From Sphingomonas glacialis (GTDB lineage: Bacteria > Pseudomonadota > Alphaproteobacteria > Sphingomonadales > Sphingomonadaceae), in assembly GCF_006439055.1 (NCBI RefSeq), contig NZ_RCZC01000007.1, forward strand, positions 124,001 to 188,000: a stretch of 64,000 bases of DNA, given 5' to 3'. Shown here piece by piece: positions 17,458 through 27,880 of this stretch (position 1 is the stretch's first letter; each line of letters begins with the position of its first letter). The position numbers and the translations under genes are program-made. The notes beneath the pieces were generated by a model, which ran no database searches, was not told the origin of the DNA, and was given only the letters and a program-made list of their open reading frames with translations.

Positions 17458-17534
17458 GGCATTCCAGTTTGCTCGGGATGCGAGCGACCCGGGCTAGGCT
17501 TTTCGGCGCGCGTTTCCCTAGCCGCTCGTCGTGC

Positions 17535-17551
17535 TATCCGGTTGGCGGACA
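17535..17551. promoter_or_regulatory. Island dyad site B
   Basis: TATCCG-GTTGG-CGGACA in the leuC / unknown-gene divergent gap: 78 nt upstream of leuC and 171 nt upstream of the gene at 17722. Both half-sites fit the island pattern. A CTAGGC element at 17494-17499, 35 nt from the dyad on the leuC side, could be a -10 region. Confidence 0.6.
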
Positions 17552-17721
17552 CATCGCGTCGGGCGCCGCGGATAGCCGCCTGTCGATCACACAGCGGATC
17601 AAGCTCGACCCGGCGCACCGCGCCAGTCCTATTCACTCCCCAATGCCGGCTGATGCCGCAACGCGTGGAAGGACATGCCCATGATTGTTCCTCATTCAGG
17701 CCACCGCGCCGGACGACAGTG

Positions 17722-18396
17722 ATGCGCGCCGGGCATATCTCGGGCCGGATCCAGTATCTGGCGGGCGACGGGCGCGAGACCGGGCGCGAGCGTTTCGAGC
17801 TGATCGGCTCGCCCGCCGACGTCACGCTGCGCGCGTTCTGCGAGATGGACGACGTCGCTCTGACGCGGGACGTCACGCTGGCGATGGATGCGCAGTGGCG
17901 ACCGCTCGACGGCTTCTGCCGGATCAGTCGGCACGGCGCGCGCGAAGCGGCCTTGTGGTTCGATGTCGGCGCGCACGATGTAGTCCTGAACGGCTGGATC
18001 GGTGGCGCGCGGGTCGAACAGGCCAGGCTCGCGCTCGCCGAGCCGCTCGCCTATCTCGGGCTGCATCCGCTGCAGGGCGACGCGCTGATCGTCAACGCGC
18101 GCGGCACCGACCAGCCCGGCGTTTTCGTCCCGATCGCCTGTGCGACCAACTCGATCTCGCCCGACGGCGACGAGGCGGTGGGTGTGCGGCCCGTGACGAT
18201 CGAGGTCGCCTATCTCGGCGAGGAGCGCATCGACGTTCCCGCGGGCAGCTTCGCCGCGCGGCATTATGCGCTGCGCTGGGACCCGTCCTGGCCCGCCGCC
18301 GATCTCTGGGTGCGCGCCGAGGATTGCGTGTTCCTCAAGCTCGACTGGAGCCATGTCGATGCCAGCTATGTGCTGGCCGAACTGACCGAAGCCTGA
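17722..18396 (+). CDS. Uncharacterised DUF3108-like protein
   Basis: 224 aa from ATG 17722 (an in-frame GTG directly precedes it). No signal peptide or membrane segment. The sequence looks like a beta-rich barrel: repeated strand-like stretches, and near the end the pattern EVAYLGEERIDVPAGSFAARH, then WDPSWPAADLWV and FLKLDWSHVDASYVL. The VPAG-F-A-HY block followed by a W-rich strand recalls DUF3108/lipocalin-like proteins that bind hydrophobic ligands, but I cannot assign a family firmly. First gene of a three-gene plus-strand operon with a VOC protein and an alpha/beta protein. A binding or isomerase role for a pathway intermediate is possible. Confidence 0.8.
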   Translation: MRAGHISGRIQYLAGDGRETGRERFELIGSPADVTLRAFCEMDDVALTRDVTLAMDAQWRPLDGFCRISRHGAREAALWFDVGAHDVVLNGWIGGARVEQARLALAEPLAYLGLHPLQGDALIVNARGTDQPGVFVPIACATNSISPDGDEAVGVRPVTIEVAYLGEERIDVPAGSFAARHYALRWDPSWPAADLWVRAEDCVFLKLDWSHVDASYVLAELTEA

Positions 18397-18406
18397 AAGG
18401 CCCCGT

Positions 18407-18904
18407 ATGACCCGATCCGTCTCCTCGCTCATCCGCGGCACGATCTTCGTGCGCGACCTCGAAAAGGCCGCCGCCTTCTACGCCGCGCTCGGTTTTACCG
18501 AAATCTATTACGAGGGCGTGCTTGACGATCCCTCGGCCTCGCGCATCCTCGGTTTTGCCGATCACGGACCGCTCGCGATCCGCATCGTCAAGAGTGGGGG
18601 CCCCAATTACGGCATGATCGGGTTGTTCAAGATCGACCCTACGCTCGCGCCCGAAACGGTGCCGATGGCGACCGGCCCGGCGCGGATCGGCGAGGTCGCT
18701 TTGGTGTTCTACGTCGCGTCGATGGAGCGCGCGCTCGCCGCCTTGCGTGCGGCCGGCGCGAGCTGGTCGCCCGAGCCTGAGATGTTCCGCATGCCGCACC
18801 GCGAACAGCCCGAAGTGTGCATGCGCGATCCCGACGGGATCCTACTCAATTTGGTCGAGAACGATCCGGCCGAGCAGGAACTGACCGGACGCGAAGGCGC
18901 GTGA
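18407..18904 (+). CDS. VOC (glyoxalase/dioxygenase superfamily) protein
   Basis: 165 aa, with the paired beta-alpha-beta-beta-beta modules of the vicinal-oxygen-chelate fold: RGTIFVRDLEKAAAFYAALGF in two parts at the start, VALVFYVASMERALAALRAAG in the second half, and a C-terminal PEVCMRDPDGILLNLVE, the usual last strand with Glu. The first metal His of typical glyoxalases is replaced by the region SSLIRGTIF, so metal binding is uncertain. Lies 10 nt after the DUF3108-like gene; its TGA overlaps the GTG of the next gene. It may be an isomerase, epimerase or ring-cleaving enzyme of the island. Confidence 0.85.
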   Translation: MTRSVSSLIRGTIFVRDLEKAAAFYAALGFTEIYYEGVLDDPSASRILGFADHGPLAIRIVKSGGPNYGMIGLFKIDPTLAPETVPMATGPARIGEVALVFYVASMERALAALRAAGASWSPEPEMFRMPHREQPEVCMRDPDGILLNLVENDPAEQELTGREGA

Positions 18905-19704
18905 GCCGCGCGCGGCGCGGCTATGCCGACGGGCCGTTCGGGCAGATCCATTACCAGCAGCAAGGCGAGGGGGCGCCGCTGGTGCTGCTCCACCAGGCGC
19001 CGATGACCGCCGCACAGTTCGACAACGTCTACGCCCCGCTCGCCGCGCGCGGGATTCGCGCGATCGGGATCGACATGCCGGGGTTCGGGCAGTCCGACCC
19101 GACCGATGTCACGCCGACGATCGCCGATTATGCGCAGATCGTGCCCGCGGTGTTAGACGCGCTCGGGATCGCGCGGGCCGATGTGCTCGGCCATCACACC
19201 GGGGCGCTGGTCGCGAACGAGGCAGCGATCCTCTTCCCAGAGCGCGTGCGCGCGATCATCCTCAACGGACCGCTGGTGATCGACGAGGCCGAGCGGCAGA
19301 AATATTGGGCGACCGGCCATCAATGGGAACTCAACTGGGCCGAGCATAGCGGCGGCACGCATTTCAACGAGCTGTTCGAAATCCGCGAGGCATTCGCCGC
19401 GGGGACCGTGCCGCTCGCGCGGATCAGCGACTATGTCGTCCAGGCGCTGAGCGGGAAGGGGCTGTTCTGGTACGGCCACCACGCCGCCTACCAATATCGC
19501 CAGGACGAGCGGCTCGCGCTGGTGACGCAGCCGGGTATGATTCTGACCAACACCGGCGACATCATCTATCCGCACGCGCTCGCGGCGCGGGCGATCCGCC
19601 CCGATTTCGCGTTCGTGGCCCTCGAGGGCGGGGGTGTCGACATCGTCGATCAGCAGCCCGAGGCGTGGGCCGATGCGGTGGCGGGATTCCTCCAAGGGCT
19701 TTGA
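18901..19704 (+). CDS. Alpha/beta-hydrolase-fold protein with GHHTG elbow (2 of 5)
   Basis: 267 aa from a GTG that overlaps the VOC stop codon (GTGA); the longer upstream reading would overlap the whole VOC 3' end and is rejected. Fold landmarks: GQIHYQQQGEG, VLLHQAP, IDMPGFGQSD and ADVLGHHTGALVA with His99 in place of the nucleophile Ser. The C-terminal strand reads FVALEGGGVDIVDQ with no His where the triad His belongs, so a classical Ser-His-Asp hydrolase mechanism is not available. It ends 22 nt from the convergent alpha/beta gene, which has the same elbow. Confidence 0.87.
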   Translation: MSRARRGYADGPFGQIHYQQQGEGAPLVLLHQAPMTAAQFDNVYAPLAARGIRAIGIDMPGFGQSDPTDVTPTIADYAQIVPAVLDALGIARADVLGHHTGALVANEAAILFPERVRAIILNGPLVIDEAERQKYWATGHQWELNWAEHSGGTHFNELFEIREAFAAGTVPLARISDYVVQALSGKGLFWYGHHAAYQYRQDERLALVTQPGMILTNTGDIIYPHALAARAIRPDFAFVALEGGGVDIVDQQPEAWADAVAGFLQGL

Positions 19705-19726
19705 AGCCAGCCCCGCCAATCGTGCT

Positions 19727-20523
19727 TCAAGACAATTCGCGCTCCGCGAAGAACCCTTCGATCGCGCGTGCTACACCGGGTGCATCTGCGCCGGGCTGGA
19801 AATTGCCGCCGCCAGTTTCGACCACCATCGCGCCCGGTGCGAGTGCGACCGCGCGGTCGAAGCCGAAATGGAAGAAATCGTCGGGCGAGGTCAGCAGCAA
19901 GACCGGCGCTGCCACGCGGCACATCGCGGCGGCGCTGTCGTGGAGCGCGACCGCGCGATACGCCTGCGGACGCCCACGCCAGGCGCGCAGCATCGCGATC
20001 ACCTCGCCGTGGAGCAGTTCGAGGTCGCAGTCGGGATTGTAGCCCGCGGCATAGTGCCAGTTGCGGAGCAGATGGCCGCCGTCGCGGCGCAGCGCGATCG
20101 GCGTGCTATAGTCGGCCTCGAACGCGACCTGCTCGGCAGGCGTCATGAACACCGGCCCTGCGAGCATCAGCGAGGCGACGCGATCGGGGACGCTTGCGCC
20201 GAGCTCGATCGACAGCGTCGCGCCGGTGTGATGGCCGAACAGATGGAAGCGCGCGATCCCCAGCGCGTCGATCGCCGCCAGCACCATCGCGGCATAGTCG
20301 CCGAGCGACGGCCAGCCCTCCGGGTCGAACGACCCGCCGAACCCCGGCGTGTCGATCGCGACGAGCTGGTTGGGCAAATCGAGCGTGCGCAGCAGCGCGT
20401 CGTAGCTCGCCGCCGAAGTCGCGGTCTGGTGGAGGAAGACGATCGCGGGCTGGACGCCGTCGATGATATGCGCGTGAACCTGTCCGCGGGGGGTGTCGAC
20501 ATAGGTCTTGCGGATCTCGCGCA

Positions 20524-20524
<1 letters not shown>
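19727..20524 (-). CDS. Alpha/beta-hydrolase-fold protein with GHHTG elbow (3 of 5)
   Basis: 265 aa. The start ATG overlaps the aldehyde-dehydrogenase stop (TGATG). Landmarks: VDTPRGQVHAHI, IVFLHQTATSAASY, IDTPGFGGSF, LFGHHTGATLS with His99 at the nucleophile position, LLTSPDDFF acid region and VVETGGGNFQPGAD with no triad His. It lies tail-to-tail with the gene at 18901, and the two elbow motifs are identical (GHHTG), although the proteins are otherwise only moderately alike. Last gene of the unit that starts at 23603. Confidence 0.87.
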
Positions 20525-21957
<1,433 letters not shown>

Positions 21958-21995
21958 GGGAAAACCTATGGCCAGTTGGCAAAAACGAAGGCGTC

Positions 21996-22078
21996 GTCAT
22001 CCCCGCGAAAGCGGGGATCCCGCTGCCTGGCCCCGCCGCTGGTAGAAGAAGCGGGACCCTCGCTTTCGCGAGGGTGAC
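21996..22078. repeat. REP-like inverted repeat, covarying copy
   Basis: Arms at 21996-22024 and 22050-22078. The first matches the repeat at 12912; the second differs at four positions that come as two base-pair swaps, so each arm still folds into its own perfect hairpin (TCCCCGC-GAAA-GCGGGGA versus CCCTCGC-GAAA-GCGAGGG read on the same sense). Fills the gap between the two ALDH genes. Confidence 0.8.
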
Positions 22079-22097
22079 GGCAGGAGCGCGGCGCGGA

Positions 22098-23603
22098 TCA
22101 CACGATCGCGCAGACGGTCTTCCACTCGAGATAATTGTCCATCGCCTGCTTGCCGCTGTCGCGACCCCAGCCCGAGGCCTTCATGCCGCCGATCGGCAGC
22201 GAAGGATCGTACATCGCATGGCTGTTGATCCACACCGTGCCAGCGCGCAGCGCCCCGCTCAACCGATGCGCACTCGACAGCGATTCGGTCCACACGCTCG
22301 CGGCCAGGCCGTACTGGCTGTCGTTGGCGGCGGCGGTGACTTCTTCGATCTCGTCATAGGCCTGCGCGACCAGCACGGGGCCGAACACTTCCTCGCGGAC
22401 GATGTCCATCTGCGCATGGACGTTGGCGACCACCGTCGGCGGCATGAAGGTCGCCGCCTCGCCCGACAGTTCGCCCCCGGTGAGGATCGACGCACCCGCC
22501 GAGCGCGCCTCCGACACGAACGCCGCGACGCGCGCGGCATGGCGCGCCGAGACGAGCGGCCCCATCTGCGTCGTCTGGTCGAGCCCGTGGCCGAGCTTGA
22601 GCGTCTCCGCATAGGCGACCACACCCTCGACCACCTGATCGTGGATCGAGCGATGCACGTACAGCCGCGACCCCGCGATGCAGACCTGTCCGGCATTGAA
22701 GAAGATCGCGTTCGCCACGCCAGGAATCGCAAGTTCGAGATCGGCATCGGGCAGCACGATCGTCGGCGACTTGCCGCCCAATTCGAGCGTCACGCGCTTG
22801 AAATTGGTCTTGGCCGCATCGAGGATCGCGCGGCCGGTCTGGGTCGATCCGGTGAAGGCGATCTTATCGACATGGGGATGATTGGCGAGCGCCGCGCCTG
22901 TCTCGCTGCCGAGCCCCGTCACGATGTTGAGCACGCCCGCAGGAAGCCCCGCCTCCATCATCAGCTCGCCGAGCCGCAAGGCGCTCAGCGACGTGTCCTC
23001 GGCGGGCTTCAGCACCAAAGTGCAACCCGCGGCGAGGGCAGGGGCGAGCTTCATCGCGGTCAGCACCAGCGGCGAATTCCACGGCACGATCGCCGCGACC
23101 ACGCCGACGGGCTCGCGCACCGTCCAGGCCGAGACCTTCTTGCCCGCCGGCTGATAATCGATCGACGTTTCGAGCGTATTGCCCTCGATCGCCATCGCCT
23201 GCCCCGCAAAGAAGCGGAACTGGTTGATCGCACCCGGGATCTCGGCCCAGCGCCCGACGAACAGCGGCTTGCCCTGGTCGAGCGTCTCGAGCTCGGCCAG
23301 CTCGTCGATATGTTTCTCGAGCAAATCGGCGATATCCCACAGGATCCGCGCGCGCTTGAGCGGCGGGGTCGAGCGCCAGCCATCGAACGCCGCGCGTGCC
23401 GCGCTAACCGCGGCATCGACGTCACTCGCCGATGCGGCGGCGATCTGCGCCGTCTCGCTGCCCGTCGCCGGGTCGAGCGTCGCGAGCGTCTTGCCGCCCT
23501 CGGCGCTCTGCCATGCGCCGTCGATCAGCAGGCCGCTGCCGGCGCCGCGGCGCGCGAGGAAGGCGAGGGTGTCGGGACGGAGATCGGGGCGGACGATCGG
23601 CAT
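22098..23603 (-). CDS. Aldehyde dehydrogenase (betaine-aldehyde / phenylacetaldehyde type)
   Basis: 501 aa, full-length ALDH. E274 (VTLELGGKSP) and C308 (NAGQVCIAGSR) are the catalytic pair; VPWNSPL and the FTGST coenzyme loop are intact. FNAGQVC-A and PIGGMKASGWGRDSG are typical of the class acting on betaine, aromatic or long-chain aldehydes. Its start is 67 nt from dyad site C, shared with the divergent hyuA gene. It heads the unit ALDH-ALDH-alpha/beta protein, interrupted only by a REP-like repeat. Confidence 0.92.
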   Translation of the reverse strand: MPIVRPDLRPDTLAFLARRGAGSGLLIDGAWQSAEGGKTLATLDPATGSETAQIAAASASDVDAAVSAARAAFDGWRSTPPLKRARILWDIADLLEKHIDELAELETLDQGKPLFVGRWAEIPGAINQFRFFAGQAMAIEGNTLETSIDYQPAGKKVSAWTVREPVGVVAAIVPWNSPLVLTAMKLAPALAAGCTLVLKPAEDTSLSALRLGELMMEAGLPAGVLNIVTGLGSETGAALANHPHVDKIAFTGSTQTGRAILDAAKTNFKRVTLELGGKSPTIVLPDADLELAIPGVANAIFFNAGQVCIAGSRLYVHRSIHDQVVEGVVAYAETLKLGHGLDQTTQMGPLVSARHAARVAAFVSEARSAGASILTGGELSGEAATFMPPTVVANVHAQMDIVREEVFGPVLVAQAYDEIEEVTAAANDSQYGLAASVWTESLSSAHRLSGALRAGTVWINSHAMYDPSLPIGGMKASGWGRDSGKQAMDNYLEWKTVCAIV

Positions 23604-23669
23604 GGGCTTCTCCTGTGGTGCGCCGACCTTGGCCGACGTGGCTCCCAGCGCCCAACCGCCAGCCGCGAA

Positions 23670-23686
23670 AAGCCGCAGGTCGGATA
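23670..23686. promoter_or_regulatory. Island dyad site C
   Basis: AAGCCG-CAGGT-CGGATA, 67 nt upstream of the ALDH at 22098-23603 and 103 nt upstream of hyuA. The right half continues CGGATAGTCGT, the same 11 bases that follow in site A at 30026; the left half is weak. Confidence 0.5.
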
Positions 23687-23788
23687 GTCGTCACCACGCA
23701 GCGGCTTTGCCAAATCGCGCTGCCGTAAGACCCGGGGCAACGGTGCCGCATGGCCGGCACCACGCACATCCATTTAGCGGGGATCACA

Positions 23789-25837
23789 ATGGCGTATCGT
23801 TTGGGCGTCGATGTCGGCGGGACCTTCACCGACCTGCTGCTGCTGGATCAGGCGAGCGGCGGCTTCTGGCGGCACAAGACGCCGTCGACCCCGCATGACA
23901 GCTCGGTCGGCATCCTCACCGGGGTCGATGCAATCTGCGCGAGCGCGGGTATTACGCCTGCCGACGTCGAGATCTTCCTTCACGGAACGACGGTCGCGAC
24001 CAATGCGGTGCTCGAAGGCAAGGGCGCGCGCGTCGGGCTCGTCACCACCGCGGGCTATCGCCAGATCATGCAGATCGCGCGCAGCTTCGTCCCTGGCGGG
24101 CTCGCCGGCTGGATCGTCTGGCCCAAGCCCGTGCCGCTCGCCGCGCTCGAGGATACCGTCGAGATTGTCGGCCGGATGGATGCGCAGGGCAACGAGATCC
24201 GCCCGATCGACGATGCCGACATCCGCGCCGCGCTCGAAAAGCTGAAAAGCCAAGGGATCGAGGCGCTGACGATCAGCCTGGTCAACGCCTACCTAAATGG
24301 TGCGCACGAGAACCGCGTCGCCGAGCTGGCGGCGGAAATCCTGCCCGACGTGCCGATGTCGCTCAGCCACATCGTCCTGCCCGAGATGCAGGAATATGAG
24401 CGCACGCTCACCACGGTCGCCAACGCCGCGGTCCGCCCGATCATGCGCACCTACGTCCGCAACCTGCGCACCAAGCTGCGCGACAGCGGGATGGCGGGCT
24501 CGCTCTCGCTGCTCCGCTCGGACGGCGGGCTGATGTCGTCGGAAAAGGCCGAGGAGCATCCCGTCTCGCTACTGATGTCGGGTCCTGCGGGCGGCGTGAC
24601 TGGCGCGCTGTGGGTCGGCAAGAATGCCGGGATCCGAAACATCCTGACGCTCGACGTCGGTGGAACCTCGACCGACGTCGCCTTGATCGAGAATCTGGAA
24701 GCGCGCCGCGTGCGCACCACCGAGGTCGGCCATCTCGCGGTGCGGGCATCGGCGCTCGACGTGAAGACCGTCGGCGCGGGCGGCGGCTCGATCGCCTATG
24801 TCCCCGAGCTGACCGGCGCGCTGCGTGTCGGCCCGCAATCGGCCGGTGCGATTCCCGGGCCGGTGGCGTACGGCAAGGGCGGCGTGCTGCCGACCGTGAC
24901 CGATGCCAATGTCGTGCTCGGCTATCTCCCCGAGTCGCTGCTCGGCGGCACCTTCAAGCTCGATCGCGCAGGCGCCAAGGCGGCGGTCCAGACGATCGCC
25001 GACAAGCTCGGCATCGGGCTGATGGAGGCCGCGCGCGGCATCATCGACATCGTCAACGAGAATATGTTCGGCGCGCTGCGGATGATCTCGGTCCAGCAGG
25101 GCTATGATCCGCGCCACTTCGCGCTGATGGGCTTCGGCGGCGCCGGGCCGCTCCACGTCAATGCGGTCGCGCGGCTGATGAACAGCTGGCCCGCCATCTC
25201 GCCGGTCAGCCCCGGCGTGCTCTGCGCGCTCGGCGATGCCACCACGCAGATGCGCACCGAGACCGCGCGCAGTTTCTCGCGCCGCTTCAGCGAGACCGGC
25301 GAGGCGGAAGTCCAGGCGATCCTCTCCGAAATGGCCGCGCAGACCCGCGCCGAACTCGTCGCCGAGGGGATCGCCGATAGCGACGTCACCTCGCTGTTCG
25401 AGATCGACGTGCGCTACGAAGGTCAGGCGTTCGAAGTGCCGCTGTCGATCGATGCCGAGACGCTCACGCGCGACGGCCTTGCCGGCATCACGGCGCGCTT
25501 CGACGAGGAGCATCGCCGCCTGTTCACCTTCAACATGGACACCGCGCACGAGCTGGTGAATTTGCGCGCCGTGGCGCTCGGGCCGCTGCTCGACCTTAAG
25601 GCGCCGGCGCTGCCGCAGGGCAATGGCGACCCGATCAATGCCAAGCTGCGCGACCACGAACTCTGGGCCGACGGCGCGATGGCACCCGCTGTGATCTACG
25701 ACCGCGCCAAGCTCTGCGCGGGCGACATCATCCCCGGTCCCGCGATCGTCATCGAGATGGATTCGACCACGCTGATCGAGGCCGGCTGCACCGGCGCGGT
25801 CGATGCGGTCGGCAACATCCTCATCACTCTGGCCTGA
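23789..25837 (+). CDS. hyuA: Hydantoinase/oxoprolinase family protein, subunit A
   Basis: 682 aa. The N-terminus YRLGVDVGGTFTDLLLLD is the phosphate-1 loop of the HyuA/acetone-carboxylase-beta/5-oxoprolinase family; FLHGTTVATNAVLEGKGA, LLMSGPAGGVTGA, TLDVGGTSTDVAL and MGFGGAGPLH follow, so the ATP-using domain is complete. These enzymes hydrolyse lactams and cyclic ureides (5-oxoproline, N-methylhydantoin) with ATP, or carboxylate ketones. Start ATG 23789 places the P-loop-like motif at residue 4 as usual. It forms an operon with hyuB 11 nt downstream. No gamma subunit of acetone carboxylase is present, favouring the hydrolase reading. Confidence 0.92.
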   Translation: MAYRLGVDVGGTFTDLLLLDQASGGFWRHKTPSTPHDSSVGILTGVDAICASAGITPADVEIFLHGTTVATNAVLEGKGARVGLVTTAGYRQIMQIARSFVPGGLAGWIVWPKPVPLAALEDTVEIVGRMDAQGNEIRPIDDADIRAALEKLKSQGIEALTISLVNAYLNGAHENRVAELAAEILPDVPMSLSHIVLPEMQEYERTLTTVANAAVRPIMRTYVRNLRTKLRDSGMAGSLSLLRSDGGLMSSEKAEEHPVSLLMSGPAGGVTGALWVGKNAGIRNILTLDVGGTSTDVALIENLEARRVRTTEVGHLAVRASALDVKTVGAGGGSIAYVPELTGALRVGPQSAGAIPGPVAYGKGGVLPTVTDANVVLGYLPESLLGGTFKLDRAGAKAAVQTIADKLGIGLMEAARGIIDIVNENMFGALRMISVQQGYDPRHFALMGFGGAGPLHVNAVARLMNSWPAISPVSPGVLCALGDATTQMRTETARSFSRRFSETGEAEVQAILSEMAAQTRAELVAEGIADSDVTSLFEIDVRYEGQAFEVPLSIDAETLTRDGLAGITARFDEEHRRLFTFNMDTAHELVNLRAVALGPLLDLKAPALPQGNGDPINAKLRDHELWADGAMAPAVIYDRAKLCAGDIIPGPAIVIEMDSTTLIEAGCTGAVDAVGNILITLA

Positions 25838-25848
25838 CAGGAGCCCTT

Positions 25849-27726
25849 ATGCCCGCACAGATCATCCAGGCCGATTCGACGCCCTTCAACACGGTCGCGA
25901 TCGACCCCGTCACGCTCGAAGTGATCGAGAACGCGCTGCGCAACGCCCGCATCGAAATGGACGCGACGCTGGTGCGCACCGCCATGTCGCCCGGCATTCG
26001 CGAGCAGGGCGACGCCTTTCCGCTGATCGCCGACAGCAAGGGCCGCATGATCGTCGGACAGTTCGGCTCGTACATCGGCCCGTTCCTCGACGGCTTCGAC
26101 GGCACAGTCGAGGAGGGCGATCTGATCTTCCTGTCGGACCCCTATTCGGTCGGCGGCGCGATCAGCCACAGCAACGACTGGCTCGTGCTGCTGCCGGTGT
26201 TCCGCAACGGCCGGCTGGTCGCCTACACCTCGATGTTCGGGCATATGTCGGACATCGGCGGCAAGGTCCCAGGCTCGATGCCGATCGATGCGACCAACAT
26301 CTTCCAGGAGGGTGTGCGCATCCCGCCGGTCAAGATCTGGAAGCAGGGTGTCTACAATGCCGATCTGATCAAGCTGATCATGCATCAGGTCCGCACGCCC
26401 GAATGGAACATCGCCGATCTCAACGCGCTGACCGCCGCCTGCCGCGTCGCCTCGCGCCGCATCGTCGAGATGTGCGAGCGCTTCGGCGACGATGTCTATG
26501 CCTCGGCGACCGACATGCTGCTTGAGCGCAACTATCGCGCGATGAAGCATCTCGTCGAGACCTCGGTCAGCGAGGAGAAGGTCAGCTTCGAGGATTACAT
26601 CTGCGACGACGGCATGGGCTATGGCCCGTACAAGATCAAATGCACGATGTGGCGCGAAGACGGCCGCGTGATTCTCGACTTCGACGGGACCGACCCGCAG
26701 TCGAAGGCGTCGATCAACTTCTTCCTCAACGAAAACATGATGAAGATGTTTTTCGGAATCTACATGATCATGGTGTTCGACCCGCAGATCCTGTTCAACG
26801 ACGGCTTCTACGACCTGATCGACGTGCGCATCCCGGCGGGATCGCTGCTCAAGCCGAAATTCCCCTCGGCTTTGTCGGGCCGCACCCACGCGCTCGGTCG
26901 CCTGTTCGATATCCTTGGCGGGCTGCTCGGGCAGGGGACGCCCGAGTTTCTCAACGCCGCGGGCTTCTCCTCGTCGCCGCATCTGTTCTACGCGGGGACC
27001 GACAAGGACGGCAAGTGGTTCCAGCTGTTCCAGATCGGCTTCGGCGGCATCCCCGCACGGCCGATGGGTGATGGGCCCGACGGTCACTCGCTCTGGCCGG
27101 GCTTCACCAACGTCCCCAACGAATTCCTCGAGCGCTACTTCCCGCTGCGGATCGAAGTCTATGAGACGGTGGCGGACAGCGGCGGTGCGGGGCTGCACCG
27201 CGGCGGCAACGGCATCAACATGGTGTACCGCTTCCTCGAGGACGGCGTGATCGCGATCCATGACGATCGCTGGTTCGTGCCGCCCTGGGGCGTCAATGGC
27301 GGCGAGCCCGGCACGCGCGCGCGCAAGGTGTTGGTCAAGAATGACGGGACCGAGATCGTGCTCGGCAACAAGCTCGAGGATTATGAGGTCGAGGCCGGCG
27401 AGCAGTTGAAGTTCATCACCTGGGGCGGCGGCGGCTGGGGGGACCCGCTCGAGCGCGACCCGGCGTTGCTCGCGAAGGAGCTGACGCAGGGGTTGGTGAC
27501 GGTCGAAGGATCGCGCCGCTACGGCGTGGTACTGGTCGACGGGCTGGTCGACGAAGCCGCGACCGAGCAGCTCCGCACCGAGATGCGCGCTGCCCGTCCC
27601 GAGGTGCTGCCGACCTTCAACTACGGCCCCGACATCGAGACGTTGCGCGCCAATTGCCTCGCCGAGACCGGCCTCCCGGCGCCCAAACAACCGGTCTGGC
27701 ATCCGACCGCAAAGGTGGCTGCCTGA
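25849..27726 (+). CDS. hyuB: Hydantoinase/oxoprolinase family protein, subunit B
   Basis: 625 aa. The start of the family domain is DPVTLEVIENALRNARIEMD in the first 40 residues; EQGDAFPLIADSKGRM, FLSDPYSVGGAISHSNDW, MFGHMSDIGGKVPGS, SGGAGLHRGGNG and WGGGGWGDPLERDP are the conserved HyuB blocks with metal-binding His/Asp. Partner of HyuA in ATP-dependent lactam or cyclic-ureide opening. About 50-100 residues longer than many HyuB proteins because of a C-terminal tail after WGDP, which is common in acetophenone-carboxylase/hydantoinase relatives. Its product would be an N-carbamoyl or amino acid that the isochorismatase-fold amidases could take further. Confidence 0.92.
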   Translation: MPAQIIQADSTPFNTVAIDPVTLEVIENALRNARIEMDATLVRTAMSPGIREQGDAFPLIADSKGRMIVGQFGSYIGPFLDGFDGTVEEGDLIFLSDPYSVGGAISHSNDWLVLLPVFRNGRLVAYTSMFGHMSDIGGKVPGSMPIDATNIFQEGVRIPPVKIWKQGVYNADLIKLIMHQVRTPEWNIADLNALTAACRVASRRIVEMCERFGDDVYASATDMLLERNYRAMKHLVETSVSEEKVSFEDYICDDGMGYGPYKIKCTMWREDGRVILDFDGTDPQSKASINFFLNENMMKMFFGIYMIMVFDPQILFNDGFYDLIDVRIPAGSLLKPKFPSALSGRTHALGRLFDILGGLLGQGTPEFLNAAGFSSSPHLFYAGTDKDGKWFQLFQIGFGGIPARPMGDGPDGHSLWPGFTNVPNEFLERYFPLRIEVYETVADSGGAGLHRGGNGINMVYRFLEDGVIAIHDDRWFVPPWGVNGGEPGTRARKVLVKNDGTEIVLGNKLEDYEVEAGEQLKFITWGGGGWGDPLERDPALLAKELTQGLVTVEGSRRYGVVLVDGLVDEAATEQLRTEMRAARPEVLPTFNYGPDIETLRANCLAETGLPAPKQPVWHPTAKVAA

Positions 27727-27730
27727 CATC

Positions 27731-27825
27731 GTCACCCCGGCCTTGTGCCGGGGTCCACCGTCGTCCGAGACCGTCGGCGCGCAGGATACGCGGCCCGGTG
27801 GACCCCGGCACAAGGCCGGGGTGAC
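27731..27825. repeat. 30-bp perfect inverted repeat (CCCCGGCCTTGTGCCGGGG type)
   Basis: Arms at 27731-27760 and 27796-27825 are perfectly complementary over 30 nt with a 35-nt spacer; each arm also holds an internal hairpin CCCCGGC-CTTGT-GCCGGGG. This is a repeat unit common in alphaproteobacterial genomes. It lies between hyuB and the lyase gene and may end or stabilise the hyu transcript. Confidence 0.85.
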
Positions 27826-27880
27826 GGTGAGCGTTCAATACACTCGAATCCGCCCAACCGGGCGCACAAGGACGTACCGC

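Noticed and set aside
16084..17700. Long upstream extension of the 17722 gene running antisense through leuC
   Set aside because: It lies fully on top of an intact LeuC gene and shows no homologous features; the start at 17722 fits the dyad/promoter position.
23789..27726. Acetone carboxylase
   Set aside because: Only the A and B type subunits are present; the small gamma subunit required for acetone carboxylase is missing.
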